Shown in pieces: positions 1 to 12,243 of a stretch of 64,000 nucleotides of DNA. The stretch covers positions 137,955 to 201,954 of the forward strand of contig NZ_QSUU01000003.1 of the NCBI RefSeq assembly GCF_003439125.1, read 5' to 3'. The position numbers and the translations under genes are program-made. This DNA comes from Collinsella sp. OM04-5 (lineage in GTDB: Bacteria; Actinomycetota; Coriobacteriia; Coriobacteriales; Coriobacteriaceae). The notes under the pieces were generated by a model that was not told where the DNA came from, did not search any database, and saw only the letters and a program-made list of their open reading frames with translations. Numbering within the stretch: position 1 is the first letter of the stretch; each line of letters opens with the position of its first letter.

Positions 1-280
1 CGCGACGGACGCGACCATGACGGACGACCTCGAGCTTGGCGATCTTGGGGCTGTGAAGCGGGAAGGTACGCTCAACACCGACACCGAAGGAAATCTTGCG
101 GACGGTGAAGGTCTCACGGGCACCGGCGCCGGCCATGCGGATGACGTCACCCTGGAAGACCTGGATGCGCTCGCGGTCGCCTTCCTTAATGCGGTAGTGA
201 ACCTTGACGTTGTCGGCGACGCGGACCTGCGGGATGTCCTCGCGGATCTGCTGACGCTCGATTGCGCGGATGTAATCCAT
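1..280 (-). CDS. rplS: 50S ribosomal protein L19 (3' end beyond window)
   Basis: Structural protein of the large ribosomal subunit. The reverse strand reads [20 protein letters not shown] and continues through the L19 core with the [14 protein letters not shown] and [17 protein letters not shown] blocks. About 93 codons are visible and the C-terminus lies off the left edge. The ATG at 280 follows an AGTAAGGA ribosome site. In most bacteria rplS directly follows trmD, but here about 10 kb and six genes separate it from trmD (10949-11707). Confidence 0.95.
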   Translation of the reverse strand, partial: MDYIRAIERQQIREDIPQVRVADNVKVHYRIKEGDRERIQVFQGDVIRMAGAGARETFTVRKISFGVGVERTFPLHSPKIAKLEVVRHGRVRR

Positions 281-428
281 GTGCAATTCCTTACTCTTCT
301 AGAGGTGCCGTACCACCTTGGCCGGCACGTAGTTGAACAAACGTATTCGAGTATACACGCCACGACCTTGGCTGCAAGAACTATTTTGCCCGTGCGCAAA
401 AAGACAAAAACACGCACCCTTTCTGCAC

Positions 429-3236
429 TTATGCGCCGTCCGCAGCATCAGTCGTCGGGGTCGTCACGGTCGTTCCGGGCGCGATGTAGCCGTATTCGAG
501 CAGCACTGAAAGCGCATGCTGCTTCCAGGTGGCAAGCTCCTCGTCATTATAGTTGTCATGGACCCATTCATTCATCGCGTCCTCGGCGTCTTGGGGCACC
601 AGATCCTGGCTGTCCGCCATCAGGTACAGGATGCCTAAGATGTCGAAGTCCTTCTTGGTCATCTCTTCCTTGTTTGATGTGCTGATGAGGCCGTGATCGA
701 TGCCGTAGCGGCAGATATCGGTCAAAACGGTAACGAGGCCCGTAGGAATCGGCGAGGCATCCTTCGCGGCAGTGGGCGCGGTGTCGTCAGTCGCTGCAGC
801 GGCATTGTCGCTCGCGGGAGCAGACTCAACCGCGTTTGTATCAGAAGCGGCCTGCTCTCCCTGGGCAGGAGCCGTACTATCCGTCGTTGCCGAAGAATCC
901 CCCGTGGAGGCGGACGTAACGCTCACCGGCGTCTCGACCACGGTCGTCATCGGGTCGACCGGTGCGGGTGCGGCGATGACCTCGGCCCAATCGGAATACA
1001 CGCCGTCAATAAAGGCGCGAACATGGAAGGTGTCCGGTTGCGAGATGGTCATCGTGCCGTCTGTCGCGACCGAAATGCCCTTGCTCTCGAGCTCCTGAGC
1101 CTCCCAGCTGCAGACTCTATCGACTTCCTTGCCCGTCGTGTCATAGACCGTAGCCGTCAGGCCTTCGATGCCGTTAAGGTTCTCCTCGACGCCGACGACG
1201 GTCTGCGCCGAGCCCTCGAGCTTGATGCTGCCGTTAAACGACTCGGGCGCCACGTCACTTACCTTATATTTGTAGGCCGCGGCGTCGATCTCGTCATTGG
1301 TCGAGACGTGCCCGTTCACATCCACGTAGGCGTCCTCGGGGATAAAGTACTTTACGTAGGCGGTGCCGGCCTTTTTACCCACCACGACCTGCTCGTGGGT
1401 GACAGGGTCGGTCTGGATCTCGATGACGTCGGACTTGCATTCCTTGCCCTTTTTATCGACCACGCGCCAGTCGCCCGACGACTTCACAAAGCCGTAGTAA
1501 TCAACATCGTCCTCGTCCCTTGCACGCACGCGATAGGAAGAGATGGGGTCTTCGTCTCCAACCGTAAGCCTTCGGGTCTTATCGGTCTGCAGCGACACGA
1601 GAATCTTGGAGATGGGCTTAATGGGCTGCGGCGTGCCCAACTGCGTATCGACCGTCACCGACTCAAACGACAGATTGGAACCCGTAATGGACATGGGATA
1701 GGTCGCGGCCATGTCATTGAGCACGTTGCACGTGCGCGGGGCGCCGCCGTTGCGCGAGGGCACCTCGCGATCGGCCAGGACCGAATTCCAATCGATGGCG
1801 CGCACCATGTGGTTGTTGGTGCGATACGACCAACTCGTCACGTTTCCGGCGGTGGTATCGTACCCGTCGTCGCCACGATGGGCGATTGAGCGCAGGAACA
1901 GGTTCTGCACGGCGTCGGTCGACTGATCGCCAAAGGTGGTGTAGAACGAGCGCTGGTCATAACCGGCGGTATGGAACTCCTGCACGGCGGCGTTGTCATC
2001 GTAGCACTCGCCGTTCATATTAAAGATGATCACGTCGAACGTCACGCCCACCGGCTGGTCATAGTCCTCGGACAGCGTCGTGGTAGAACTCGTTTGCTTG
2101 CTATTGACCTGCGTGTGCGCCGGGATCGTCATATTGACGGTGACAGACTGGTTGTCCGTTGTGGTAATCGACTGTTCCTCGGTCTTGCTCGCCTCCCACA
2201 ACTGGGACATCGTGGTTTCGGCCGAAAACGAAGTCTCGATCTCCTCGCTCGCTGTTGCGGGCACGCCCAGTGACTCCTTGAGGCTCACCGATGCGCCCCA
2301 CGAGCCGCCTTTGGAATACGATGCGGATTCAGAAGTGCTCGTGCCGACCGTCTCCTCGGTACCGCGGGCGAGCGTGATGCTCTGCGAGGCGTCCTCATAG
2401 CCGACGTTAAGAGCCGAGGTAACGAGATCCTGCTCAGTCTTAGAATCGACAAAGGAATAGCCCGGCGCGTCCTCGGGCGCACAGTTAAGCTTGTTCACGC
2501 TGTTGAGCTGCTGAACTCTAAAGTTATAGAACGCGATGCCAAAGCCATTGAAATCGTACTGGTAGGTGCCGCCGAGCTTGTCCACGCACGCGATGGTGGC
2601 ATAGATGACGTCCTGCTCAGTCGTGTCTTTCGACAGTCCGTCGAGCGGCACGTATTTACGGAAATCGGAGCCCTCCAGCTTGTGACCGATACAGCCGGCG
2701 ATATCGTCGGTCAAGCGCTCGTAGACCGCATTGAGGCTTTTTGCAGATGTCAGACCACTCTGCTTCGATTTGTCGGCACCATCGGAATGCTCACCGTTGC
2801 CGCCCGAAAGCGCATCATAGAGATAGATGTAGTGACCCTTACCGAAATCCTTCTCAAAGCCCTTGCCGGCGTGGTCCCAGTACAAAAAGTCCCCGGAGTC
2901 GTCGCCTCCACCATAGCCAAGGATGTTATAGGCTAGCGATGCCCAGTTGGGCAGCACCTTTTTGACGGCGGCCGTGTAGAACGAGACGTTGTCGTACATC
3001 GAGGTACGGCCCTCGAGCTTGCCGTCATCGATATCTACAAACGTGCAGTCGCGATCGTTGACTGTAATGGTGAGCGGGTTGACCACATCGCCATAGAGCT
3101 CGTCGCGCGAATCATCCTGAAGGGCGAAACCGGCTGTCGGCATCCCGCAAAGCGCCGTGACCGCAACGACCACCCAGCACAGGGTCATCTGTGCTCCCCG
3201 ACGCGCTCGTTGCAAATACCTGGTGAGGTTTTTCAT
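429..3236 (-). CDS. Large secreted protein with aerolysin/ETX-MTX2-like stretch and Ig-like modules
   Basis: I do not recognise a named gene. The ATG at 3236 is chosen because GGGAGGA lies about 7 nt upstream; an upstream in-frame start at 3260 has no such site. The 935-residue product begins with a signal peptide (basic residues, then a hydrophobic core, about residues 1-38). Residues about 275-410 are Ser/Thr-rich with alternating polar pattern and end in a segment reading SVTVNMTIPAHTQV, which resembles the membrane-inserting region of epsilon-toxin/Mtx2 and aerolysin-type beta pore-formers. Two Ig-like segments follow (about 535-665 and 665-760), then an Ala/Thr/Ser-rich linker (about 760-830) and a helical C-terminus. 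There is no LPXTG motif or C-terminal membrane anchor. It could instead be a non-toxic surface adhesin. The function is inferred from pattern only. Confidence 0.6.
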   Translation of the reverse strand: MKNLTRYLQRARRGAQMTLCWVVVAVTALCGMPTAGFALQDDSRDELYGDVVNPLTITVNDRDCTFVDIDDGKLEGRTSMYDNVSFYTAAVKKVLPNWASLAYNILGYGGGDDSGDFLYWDHAGKGFEKDFGKGHYIYLYDALSGGNGEHSDGADKSKQSGLTSAKSLNAVYERLTDDIAGCIGHKLEGSDFRKYVPLDGLSKDTTEQDVIYATIACVDKLGGTYQYDFNGFGIAFYNFRVQQLNSVNKLNCAPEDAPGYSFVDSKTEQDLVTSALNVGYEDASQSITLARGTEETVGTSTSESASYSKGGSWGASVSLKESLGVPATASEEIETSFSAETTMSQLWEASKTEEQSITTTDNQSVTVNMTIPAHTQVNSKQTSSTTTLSEDYDQPVGVTFDVIIFNMNGECYDDNAAVQEFHTAGYDQRSFYTTFGDQSTDAVQNLFLRSIAHRGDDGYDTTAGNVTSWSYRTNNHMVRAIDWNSVLADREVPSRNGGAPRTCNVLNDMAATYPMSITGSNLSFESVTVDTQLGTPQPIKPISKILVSLQTDKTRRLTVGDEDPISSYRVRARDEDDVDYYGFVKSSGDWRVVDKKGKECKSDVIEIQTDPVTHEQVVVGKKAGTAYVKYFIPEDAYVDVNGHVSTNDEIDAAAYKYKVSDVAPESFNGSIKLEGSAQTVVGVEENLNGIEGLTATVYDTTGKEVDRVCSWEAQELESKGISVATDGTMTISQPDTFHVRAFIDGVYSDWAEVIAAPAPVDPMTTVVETPVSVTSASTGDSSATTDSTAPAQGEQAASDTNAVESAPASDNAAAATDDTAPTAAKDASPIPTGLVTVLTDICRYGIDHGLISTSNKEEMTKKDFDILGILYLMADSQDLVPQDAEDAMNEWVHDNYNDEELATWKQHALSVLLEYGYIAPGTTVTTPTTDAADGA

Positions 3237-3276
3237 CGCAGTCCTCCCGTCAGTTGACAATGTATTGAATCAACGT

Positions 3277-3311
3277 AAAACGCCGCCGCGTCCACAGGGG
3301 TCGCGACGGCG
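3277..3311 (-). terminator. Rho-independent terminator after ppdK
   Basis: On the minus strand, CGCCGTCGCG pairs with CGCGGCGGCG (10 bp with one G-U) across a 10-11 nt loop and is followed by TTTT. It sits between the ppdK stop and the start of the secreted-protein gene, so the latter probably has its own promoter. Confidence 0.75.
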
Positions 3312-3351
3312 CGAAGGGGGGCGAAAAAGGCGCAAATGGAACGCGACTCGG

Positions 3352-6102
<2,751 letters not shown>

Positions 6103-6401
6103 GATAATTCCCCTTCCATGCGCTCTCGCGCACGACCGTGGTAACGAATCGACCCGCCGGATGCGGGCCGTGAGGGAACTATACGGCGGGATTTGAACGG
6201 GCTTGAGCAGAGGATGCGCGGTTTGGTAAACGTGCTAAAACCTGCGGTAAACGGTAGGTAAAGGTGGTTGCCTTATGAAGATACCACTACAATAAATTAG
6301 CAGGTCAAATGTAGGTTTCTTGCTAAATCGCTTTACCAAAACCAGTCAATTTGAGACGGGGCATTTTAATCACCGTCCCAGAAAAATCATCCCAGAAAGG
6401 A
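6103..6401 (-). promoter_or_regulatory. ppdK upstream region with helically phased direct repeats
   Basis: This 299-nt gap holds no gene that I can see. On the minus strand a TATAGT -10 candidate lies at 6183-6178 with no good -35. Upstream of it the plus strand shows GGTAAACG at 6225-6232, GGTAAACG at 6246-6253 and GGTAAAGG at 6257-6264. These start 21 and 11 bp apart, so they lie on one face of the helix, as expected for operator half-sites of an activator or repressor of ppdK. The rightmost 37 nt belong to a dispersed repeat. Confidence 0.4.
6364..6400. repeat. Dispersed intergenic repeat, copy A
   Basis: These 37 nt match bases 31450-31486 at 32 of 37 positions. The core is CCGTCCCAGAA, then AATCATCCC. 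The copy ends just before the stop codon of ppsR (6402-6404), and copy B likewise ends just downstream of a leftward gene. A short inverted repeat, GACGG and CCGTC, brackets the left part. Confidence 0.6.
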
Positions 6402-7277
6402 CTACTGCTGTTGAGCGCGGCGGGCGGCACGGCGGGCTCTTGCCTCTTGAATCTCTTCGAGGTGAGCGATGATCTCGGAGGCACTCTCCTCGATCGCCTT
6501 GCCGTCGGTGCGAACCACAAAGCAACCCAGACGTTTCATGAGGGCGCGAGCCTCCTCGAGCTCACTGCGTACACTCTCGGGCTCGGCATAGGAGCCCGCA
6601 ACGGCACGGGCATAGTCGTCGCCCAGGCGGCTATCGCGAATCTCGGAAATCACATCGACGGTCGAAATCAGACCGAAAAGACGCATCGGATCGACCTCGT
6701 AAATCGACTTGGGCGGCTCCATACCGTGCGCCAGCGGAACATTGGCGACCTTATAGCCCTGATAGGCCAAATACATCGACAGCGGCGTCTTGGATGTGCG
6801 CGACACGCCCAGCAGCACAATATCGGCACCCGACAGATCGTCGCAGCCACGTCCGTCATCGTGCTCGACAAAGTACTCCATGGCCTCGATACGGTGGAAA
6901 TAGCGATCGTCGGTCTTGTGAATCACGCCCGCAACGCCCTTGGGCGGCATACCGATGAGGGACGACAGCACCGCGAGCGACGGCCCGATCAGGTCGACCG
7001 AGCGAATATGCAGCATGCCCAAGTAGTCGAGCACGCGAGCACGAAGCCCCGGGTCGACGATGGTATGGAACACGGCGACATCGCGATGGTCGGCATCGAC
7101 TCGCGGGCCCACAAACGACTTGACCTGCTCCACCGAGGTCACCTTAGGCAGACGTAAAACACGAAAAGCCCCTTCATCAAATTGCCCGGACGCCGCAAGC
7201 ACCACCTCACAAGCGGTATCACCGAGCGAGTCGGAGATAACGATAACGGTGGGACGAGCGGTGACCGGGCAATCCAT
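6402..7277 (-). CDS. ppsR: PPDK regulatory kinase/phosphotransferase
   Basis: A DUF299-family bifunctional regulator. It uses ADP to phosphorylate the threonine next to the PPDK catalytic histidine, which inactivates PPDK, and uses phosphate to reverse this. The 291-residue protein shows the P-loop-like GVSRTSKTPLSMYLA at residues 157-171, as in the family. The start at 7277 follows AAGGAG about 8 nt away. It sits directly upstream of its substrate gene ppdK in the same direction. The C-terminus is a short Arg/Ala/Gln-rich helix ending in three glutamines. The family covers both PPDK and PEP synthase regulators, and the neighbouring ppdK decides the call. Confidence 0.93.
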   Translation of the reverse strand: MDCPVTARPTVIVISDSLGDTACEVVLAASGQFDEGAFRVLRLPKVTSVEQVKSFVGPRVDADHRDVAVFHTIVDPGLRARVLDYLGMLHIRSVDLIGPSLAVLSSLIGMPPKGVAGVIHKTDDRYFHRIEAMEYFVEHDDGRGCDDLSGADIVLLGVSRTSKTPLSMYLAYQGYKVANVPLAHGMEPPKSIYEVDPMRLFGLISTVDVISEIRDSRLGDDYARAVAGSYAEPESVRSELEEARALMKRLGCFVVRTDGKAIEESASEIIAHLEEIQEARARRAARRAQQQ

Positions 7278-7311
7278 GCGGGGCTCCTTTTACGCTTATG
7301 CGCAGGCTAGC

Positions 7312-9408
7312 TTACTTTTTGCGGGCAAGCTCACCAATGTTGGCAATGCCGGAGAAAACGGCCTCGAAGCGGTTGAGCAGCTTAAGGCGATTATCGCGAA
7401 GCTGTTCGTCCTTGTCCATGACCATAACCTCGTCAAAGAAACGGTCGATGGGGGCACGCAGGGCGGCCAGAGCGGCAAACGCGGCAGGGTAATCCTCGGC
7501 AGCAAGGGCGGCTTCGACAGCGGTCTGAGCGGACTCGGAGGCGTCGGCAAGCGCAAGCTCGACCTCGCCCATCAGGCTGCGGTCGTACTCCACACCCAGC
7601 TCGGGCTTGGAGATATGCGCGGCTCGGGCGTAGGCAGTCGCCAGGTTGTCGAAGGTCTCGGCGTCGTTCTTGCGGGCCTCGTCGAGGGCGGCGCAGCGGG
7701 CGAAGAAGACCGACGGGGCAATGATGTGCACCGCGGATACGGCGGCGACGGTATCGGCCGGGGTCTTCTCGTCGCGGGCCATGCTCACCAGACGGCCGTG
7801 GAAGAAGTCGCGAACCTGCTGGGCGACCGCGGCGGCGTCGAACTCAATGCCCTGCTCGCTGTAGAGCTCGAGTGCAAAGTCGATGAGCGACGTGGGGTCG
7901 ATCGGCAGACGATCGCGCAGGATGTTGATGATGCCGATGGCGGCGCGACGCAGCGCGTACGGGTCGGAAGAGCCGGTCGGGGGCTCGCCGATGGAAAAAA
8001 TACCGGCAATGGTATCGAGTTTGTCGGCGCAGGCCACGATGCAGCCAGCGGTGCCCTCGGGCAGCTCGTCGCCGGCAAAGCGGGGACGATAGTGATCGCG
8101 AATGGCGTGGGCGACCTCGTCGTTCTCCCCCATCGCGGAGGCATAATAACCGCCCATCACGCCCTGCTGGCTCGTGAACTCGACGACGGCGTTGGACACC
8201 AGGTCGGCCTTGCACAGATGTGCGGCGCGGCCGGCATCAGCGGCCAGATGGGCACCCAGGTGAGCCTCGCGGGCAATAGCGAGCGCGAGCTGCTCAATAC
8301 GCTCGGACTTGGCAAGCACGCTGCCGAGCTTCTCCTGGAAGGCGACCTTGGCCAGGCGCTCACGGAACTCGTCGAGGGAAATCTTCAGATCCTCCTCGTA
8401 GAAGAACTTGGCGTCGTCCAGACGGGCGCGCACGACGCGCTCGTTGCCGTCAATCACGCGCTCGGCATTCTCGGGCTTGCTGTTGGAGACGATTACGAAC
8501 TCACGCGTCAGCTTGCCCTCGCCGTCATAAATCGGGAAGTAGCGCTGGTTGGTGAGCATAGACTCGCAGATGATCTCGTGCGGGACCTTGAGGAACTCCT
8601 CATCGAAGGTACCGACGAGCACCGTCGGCCACTCGCAGAGGTTGATGACCTCCTCAAAGACCTTCTTGGGCGTATCGACGTGGCAGCCGGGGCGCGCAGC
8701 CTCGACCTCGGCAATACCGGCAAGGATGGCCTCGCGACGGCGCTCGGCAGAAAGCACGCCGGCGTCCTCGAGCACCTGCTCGTAAACAGCGGGGCTGGCG
8801 ACCACATGGTCACCGGGGCCCAGGACGCGATGGCCGCGCGTGGTGTTGCCGCTCGTCACGTCGGCAAACGACACGGGCACGACGTCCTCGCCCAAAAGGC
8901 AGCAGATCCAGCGGACCGGACGCACGAACGTGGCGTGCTCGTGGCCCCAGCGCTGAGAACGGTAGTTGGGCCACTGCAGGCCGGCGACGGTCTTCTCGCA
9001 CAGGGCCGTCAGGATCGGGGTGGCCGGAGCGGAAGGAATGTTCTTCTCGGCAAAGACGTACTCACGGCCGTCGGTGTCCTCGCGACGGACCAGGTCCTCG
9101 GCAGCCACACCGCACTTGTGGGCGAAGCCCTGGGCGGCCTTGGTGGCGTTACCGTCAGCATCGAAGGCGATGTTGGCCGCGGGGCCACGCTTGACCTCAT
9201 GGACCTCATCGGTCGCAGTGGCGACGTTGGCCACGAGCGCAGCCAGACGACGCGGGCTCGAGATCACGCGGACCTCGCCATGGGCCAGACCGGCCTCGTC
9301 GAGGCCCTTGGCAATCATTGTGCCGAGCTGCTTGACGGCATTATTCAGCGGTGCGGAGGGCATTTCCTCCGTACCGATTTCAAACAGGAAATCCTTAGCG
9401 TCTGCCAT
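7312..9408 (-). CDS. glyS: Glycyl-tRNA synthetase beta subunit
   Basis: Beta subunit of the alpha2beta2-type glycyl-tRNA synthetase, which charges tRNA-Gly in the cytoplasm. The 698-residue length is normal. It begins FLFEIGTEEMPSAPL, a signature of the family, and ends in the helical anticodon-binding DALR-like region. It is 3 nt downstream of glyQ (stop at 9412), so the two subunits are cotranscribed and probably translationally coupled. Confidence 0.97.
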   Translation of the reverse strand: MADAKDFLFEIGTEEMPSAPLNNAVKQLGTMIAKGLDEAGLAHGEVRVISSPRRLAALVANVATATDEVHEVKRGPAANIAFDADGNATKAAQGFAHKCGVAAEDLVRREDTDGREYVFAEKNIPSAPATPILTALCEKTVAGLQWPNYRSQRWGHEHATFVRPVRWICCLLGEDVVPVSFADVTSGNTTRGHRVLGPGDHVVASPAVYEQVLEDAGVLSAERRREAILAGIAEVEAARPGCHVDTPKKVFEEVINLCEWPTVLVGTFDEEFLKVPHEIICESMLTNQRYFPIYDGEGKLTREFVIVSNSKPENAERVIDGNERVVRARLDDAKFFYEEDLKISLDEFRERLAKVAFQEKLGSVLAKSERIEQLALAIAREAHLGAHLAADAGRAAHLCKADLVSNAVVEFTSQQGVMGGYYASAMGENDEVAHAIRDHYRPRFAGDELPEGTAGCIVACADKLDTIAGIFSIGEPPTGSSDPYALRRAAIGIINILRDRLPIDPTSLIDFALELYSEQGIEFDAAAVAQQVRDFFHGRLVSMARDEKTPADTVAAVSAVHIIAPSVFFARCAALDEARKNDAETFDNLATAYARAAHISKPELGVEYDRSLMGEVELALADASESAQTAVEAALAAEDYPAAFAALAALRAPIDRFFDEVMVMDKDEQLRDNRLKLLNRFEAVFSGIANIGELARKK

Positions 9409-9411
9409 GGC

Positions 9412-10323
9412 TTACGCCACCTCGCCTTCCTGGTCGGCATTCTCGTTGACTCCGGCGACCTCGGCCATATAGGCCTCGCAGCACGCCTTGGCGACGGCGC
9501 GGACGCGCAGGATGTAGTTGGCACGCTCGACCGCGGACAGCGCGCCGCGGGCATCGAGCAGATTGAAGGCATGGCTGCACTTCATGACGCAGTCGTATGC
9601 GGGCAGCGGCAGCTTGCGCTCAAGGCAGGAGTGGCACTCGGCCTCGTAGTCGTCAAACTTCTGACGCATCATCTCGACGTTGGCGACCTCAAAGTTGTAA
9701 GCGCTGAACTCGCGCTCGTTCTCCAGGAACACGTCGCCGTAGGTCATGGGCGTGCCGTCGGGCAGGTAGCTCCACACCAGGTCGTAGACCGAGTTGACGC
9801 CCTGGGCGTACATGGCGATACGCTCCAGGCCATAGGTGATCTCGACGGGCACGGGGTCGACCTCGATGCCGCCCACCTGCTGGAAGTACGTAAACTGCGT
9901 GACCTCCATGCCGTTGAGCCAGACCTCCCAGCCAAGGCCCCAGGCACCGAGCGTCGGGCTCTCCCAGTCGTCCTCGACAAAGCGGACGTCATGGTCGTTG
10001 GGGTCCAGGCCAATGGCGGCCAGCGAACCCAGGTAGAGCTCCTGGGCGTTGACCGGCGAGGGCTTGATGAGCACCTGGAACTGATAGTAGTGCTGCATGC
10101 GGTTGGGGTTCTCGCCGTAGCGGCCGTCGGCGGGACGGCGGCAGGGCTGCGCATAGCAGGTGCGCCACTCGGCGGGACCGAGCGAGCGCAGCGTGGTCGC
10201 GGTATGGAAGGTACCGGCACCGACCTCGGAGTCATAGGGCTGCATAATGACGCAGCCCTGCTCGCCCCAGTACTGCTGGAGGCGCAGGATGATGTCTTGG
10301 AAGGAAAGCGATGAAGCGTTCAT
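9412..10323 (-). CDS. glyQ: Glycyl-tRNA synthetase alpha subunit
   Basis: Catalytic class II subunit of the two-subunit glycyl-tRNA synthetase. The 303-residue protein carries [19 protein letters not shown] at the N-terminus and the [15 protein letters not shown] block, here reading [24 protein letters not shown] box on the minus strand at 10375-10370 is a plausible -10, about 50 nt from the start. No T-box structure is visible in the short leader. Confidence 0.97.
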   Translation of the reverse strand: MNASSLSFQDIILRLQQYWGEQGCVIMQPYDSEVGAGTFHTATTLRSLGPAEWRTCYAQPCRRPADGRYGENPNRMQHYYQFQVLIKPSPVNAQELYLGSLAAIGLDPNDHDVRFVEDDWESPTLGAWGLGWEVWLNGMEVTQFTYFQQVGGIEVDPVPVEITYGLERIAMYAQGVNSVYDLVWSYLPDGTPMTYGDVFLENEREFSAYNFEVANVEMMRQKFDDYEAECHSCLERKLPLPAYDCVMKCSHAFNLLDARGALSAVERANYILRVRAVAKACCEAYMAEVAGVNENADQEGEVA

Positions 10324-10382
10324 GCCTCTAATATCCCCTCGTCGAAACGATTACACGGTTAGGTACTGTACTATAGCGGTTT

Positions 10383-10946
10383 TTAGTCGATAGCGCCGAT
10401 ACGGTTGAGCGGCCAATAGCGCACAAGTGCAACGGCTATCAAGTCGGAGCGGTCGACCGGGCCAAAGTAGCGGGAGTCGGCAGAGTTCTCGCGGTTGTCG
10501 CCCATCACCCACACACAGTCGTCAGGGACGGTGTAGGGATAGCTCACCTGAGCGCCGGGGGCTTGGACCGAAAGCGGCCAGCTCATGCCGGTCGTATAGT
10601 CTTCGTCGAGCGCCTGGCCGTCGACGACAACCTTGCCGTCCTGCAGGTCGACCGTCTGACCGGCCGTAGCGATGACGCGCTTTACCAGCACGTCATGCTC
10701 GGACGTGGCATCGGGGTTGTGGAACACCACGATATCGCCTTGCTTGACGGGCTGCCCAAGCTCGAGCGTCACCTTCTGCGCCAGGATCTGGTCGCCAATC
10801 TCGATCGTGGACTCCATGGAACCGGTAGGCACCACAAAGGGTTCGACCACAAACGAGCGAATCAAAAAGGTGGCGACCAGTGCGATCGCGACGACCACGA
10901 TCCACTCAAACGCACCCTTTAGCACGGAATGCTGCGATGGAACCAT
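10383..10946 (-). CDS. lepB: Signal peptidase I
   Basis: Membrane protease that removes signal peptides from exported proteins. The 187-residue form starts at the ATG at 10946, preceded by GAGGAG inside the end of trmD. A longer in-frame extension to 11048 would lie within trmD and is rejected. One N-terminal membrane segment (about 12-30) precedes the catalytic Ser43 in PTGSMESTI. The general base Lys89 lies in VLVKRVIATAGQ, and the GDNRENSADSR box is present. The lepB start lies within 3 nt of the trmD stop. Confidence 0.95.
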   Translation of the reverse strand: MVPSQHSVLKGAFEWIVVVAIALVATFLIRSFVVEPFVVPTGSMESTIEIGDQILAQKVTLELGQPVKQGDIVVFHNPDATSEHDVLVKRVIATAGQTVDLQDGKVVVDGQALDEDYTTGMSWPLSVQAPGAQVSYPYTVPDDCVWVMGDNRENSADSRYFGPVDRSDLIAVALVRYWPLNRIGAID

Positions 10947-10948
10947 TC

Positions 10949-11707
10949 TCACTCCTCGCTCTGTGAATACGAAGCGTCCAGGATCTCCTGCGCGTACGCG
11001 CGCTCCTCTACCGTAAGTCGTGCCGTCTCGATAAGATCGGGACGCCAACGACAGGTACGCTCGATGGCGTTTTTGCGACGCCAGGCATCGACCTTGGCAT
11101 GGTCGCCGCTTACGAGCACTGGAGGCACGCCCTCGCCATTGAACTCGGCGGGGCGGGTGTACTGCGCGTACTCGAGCAGGCCACCGTCCTCGGCGGTCGA
11201 GAAAGACTCGTCCACGTTGCTCATCTCGTCGCCCAAGGCTCCGGGAATGAGCCGTACGACGGCATCGGCCACGACCATAGCGGGCAGCTCGCCGCCTGTG
11301 AGCACGTAGTCGCCGATCGACAGACGCTCATCGGCATACGCATATGCGCGCTCGTCGACGCCCTCGTAACGGCTGCACACAAACAGCAGGCGCTCGCTTT
11401 TGAGCAGGCGCTCGGCCACATGCTGCGTAAAGGGCTCCCCGCAGGGGGTGAAGAACACCACGGTGGGCTTGGGACCCTCGGAGCTGATGGCCTCGATTGC
11501 CTCGGCAATGGGCTCGACCTTCATGAGCATGCCCTGCCCGCCGCCATACGGCTCGTCATCGACAGTGCGATGGCGATCGTGCGTCCAGTCACGCAGGTTA
11601 TACGCCTTAAAATCAAAAAGGCCGGCCTTGCGGGCGCGGCCCAAAATCGACGTGGACATGACGGGCTCAAACATCTCGGGAAAGACCGAAAGGGTCTCTA
11701 TCAGCAT
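10949..11707 (-). CDS. trmD: tRNA (guanine-N1)-methyltransferase
   Basis: Methylates G37 of tRNAs that read CNN codons, which prevents frameshifting. The 252-residue SPOUT enzyme shows GGGQGMLMKVEPI and the SAM-knot region VCSRYEGVDERAYAYADERLSIGDYVLTGGE. The ATG at 11707 follows GGGAGGA. It lies between rimM and lepB in the rpsP operon. Confidence 0.96.
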   Translation of the reverse strand: MLIETLSVFPEMFEPVMSTSILGRARKAGLFDFKAYNLRDWTHDRHRTVDDEPYGGGQGMLMKVEPIAEAIEAISSEGPKPTVVFFTPCGEPFTQHVAERLLKSERLLFVCSRYEGVDERAYAYADERLSIGDYVLTGGELPAMVVADAVVRLIPGALGDEMSNVDESFSTAEDGGLLEYAQYTRPAEFNGEGVPPVLVSGDHAKVDAWRRKNAIERTCRWRPDLIETARLTVEERAYAQEILDASYSQSEE

Positions 11708-11717
11708 GCTGTCCTCC

Positions 11718-12239
11718 CTACTTGTCCATATCGATCAAGCCGTCCATAACGTGGACGAAAATTGTTCCTGTGTCGGGAAAATCGAGCACAACCTGCTCGA
11801 TCACGGGAATCAGCACCTCGCCGTACCGATCGCCCTCGACAACCCAAACATCGTTGGCGGGCGTCGACATGATCTCGACAATCGTACCGAGCGAGCCAAA
11901 GCGCTCATCGACCACCTCGCGACCCATAAGGTCGGTATAGGCGGCGTCGAGCGAATCGAGCTCGAAGTCGTCACGATTGGCCAGCACATAGCATCCGGTG
12001 ATGCCCTCAGCGGCCGTCAAGTCATCTATGCCCTCAAACGAGACCAGATCGCCATCGCCCGTATCGGTGACGGACACGACCGTGCAAAAACGGTCGCGCT
12101 TGAGCGCCGGCGGCGTCAAGGCGACACGCATACCCGGCTCCAATACAGAAGGAAGCCCCCGCAGCGGCTGCGCGAGGACCTCCCCCTTCCTTCCGTGCGG
12201 CTTGACCACACGGGCGATGTTTTTGTACTGGGACCTCAA
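11718..12239 (-). CDS. rimM: Ribosome maturation factor RimM
   Basis: Helps assemble the 30S subunit head by binding S19. The 173-residue protein has the N-terminal RimM barrel beginning IARVVKPHGRKGEV and a C-terminal PRC-barrel ending in the DGLIDMDK tail. The start codon is TTG at 12239, with the preceding AGGACC overlapping the khpA stop, which suggests coupling. Confidence 0.93.
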   Translation of the reverse strand: MRSQYKNIARVVKPHGRKGEVLAQPLRGLPSVLEPGMRVALTPPALKRDRFCTVVSVTDTGDGDLVSFEGIDDLTAAEGITGCYVLANRDDFELDSLDAAYTDLMGREVVDERFGSLGTIVEIMSTPANDVWVVEGDRYGEVLIPVIEQVVLDFPDTGTIFVHVMDGLIDMDK

Positions 12240-12243
12240 GGTC

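Noticed and set aside
7060..10314. A 1084-codon open frame on the plus strand.
   Set aside because: It lies opposite ppsR, glyS and glyQ and has no recognisable motifs; the three minus-strand genes are certain.
10324..10382. A T-box upstream of glyQ.
   Set aside because: The gap is only 59 nt, too short for the structure.
10947..11048. A 34-residue N-terminal extension of signal peptidase I.
   Set aside because: It lies fully within trmD, and the ATG at 10946 has a proper GAGGAG site and the normal N-terminus.
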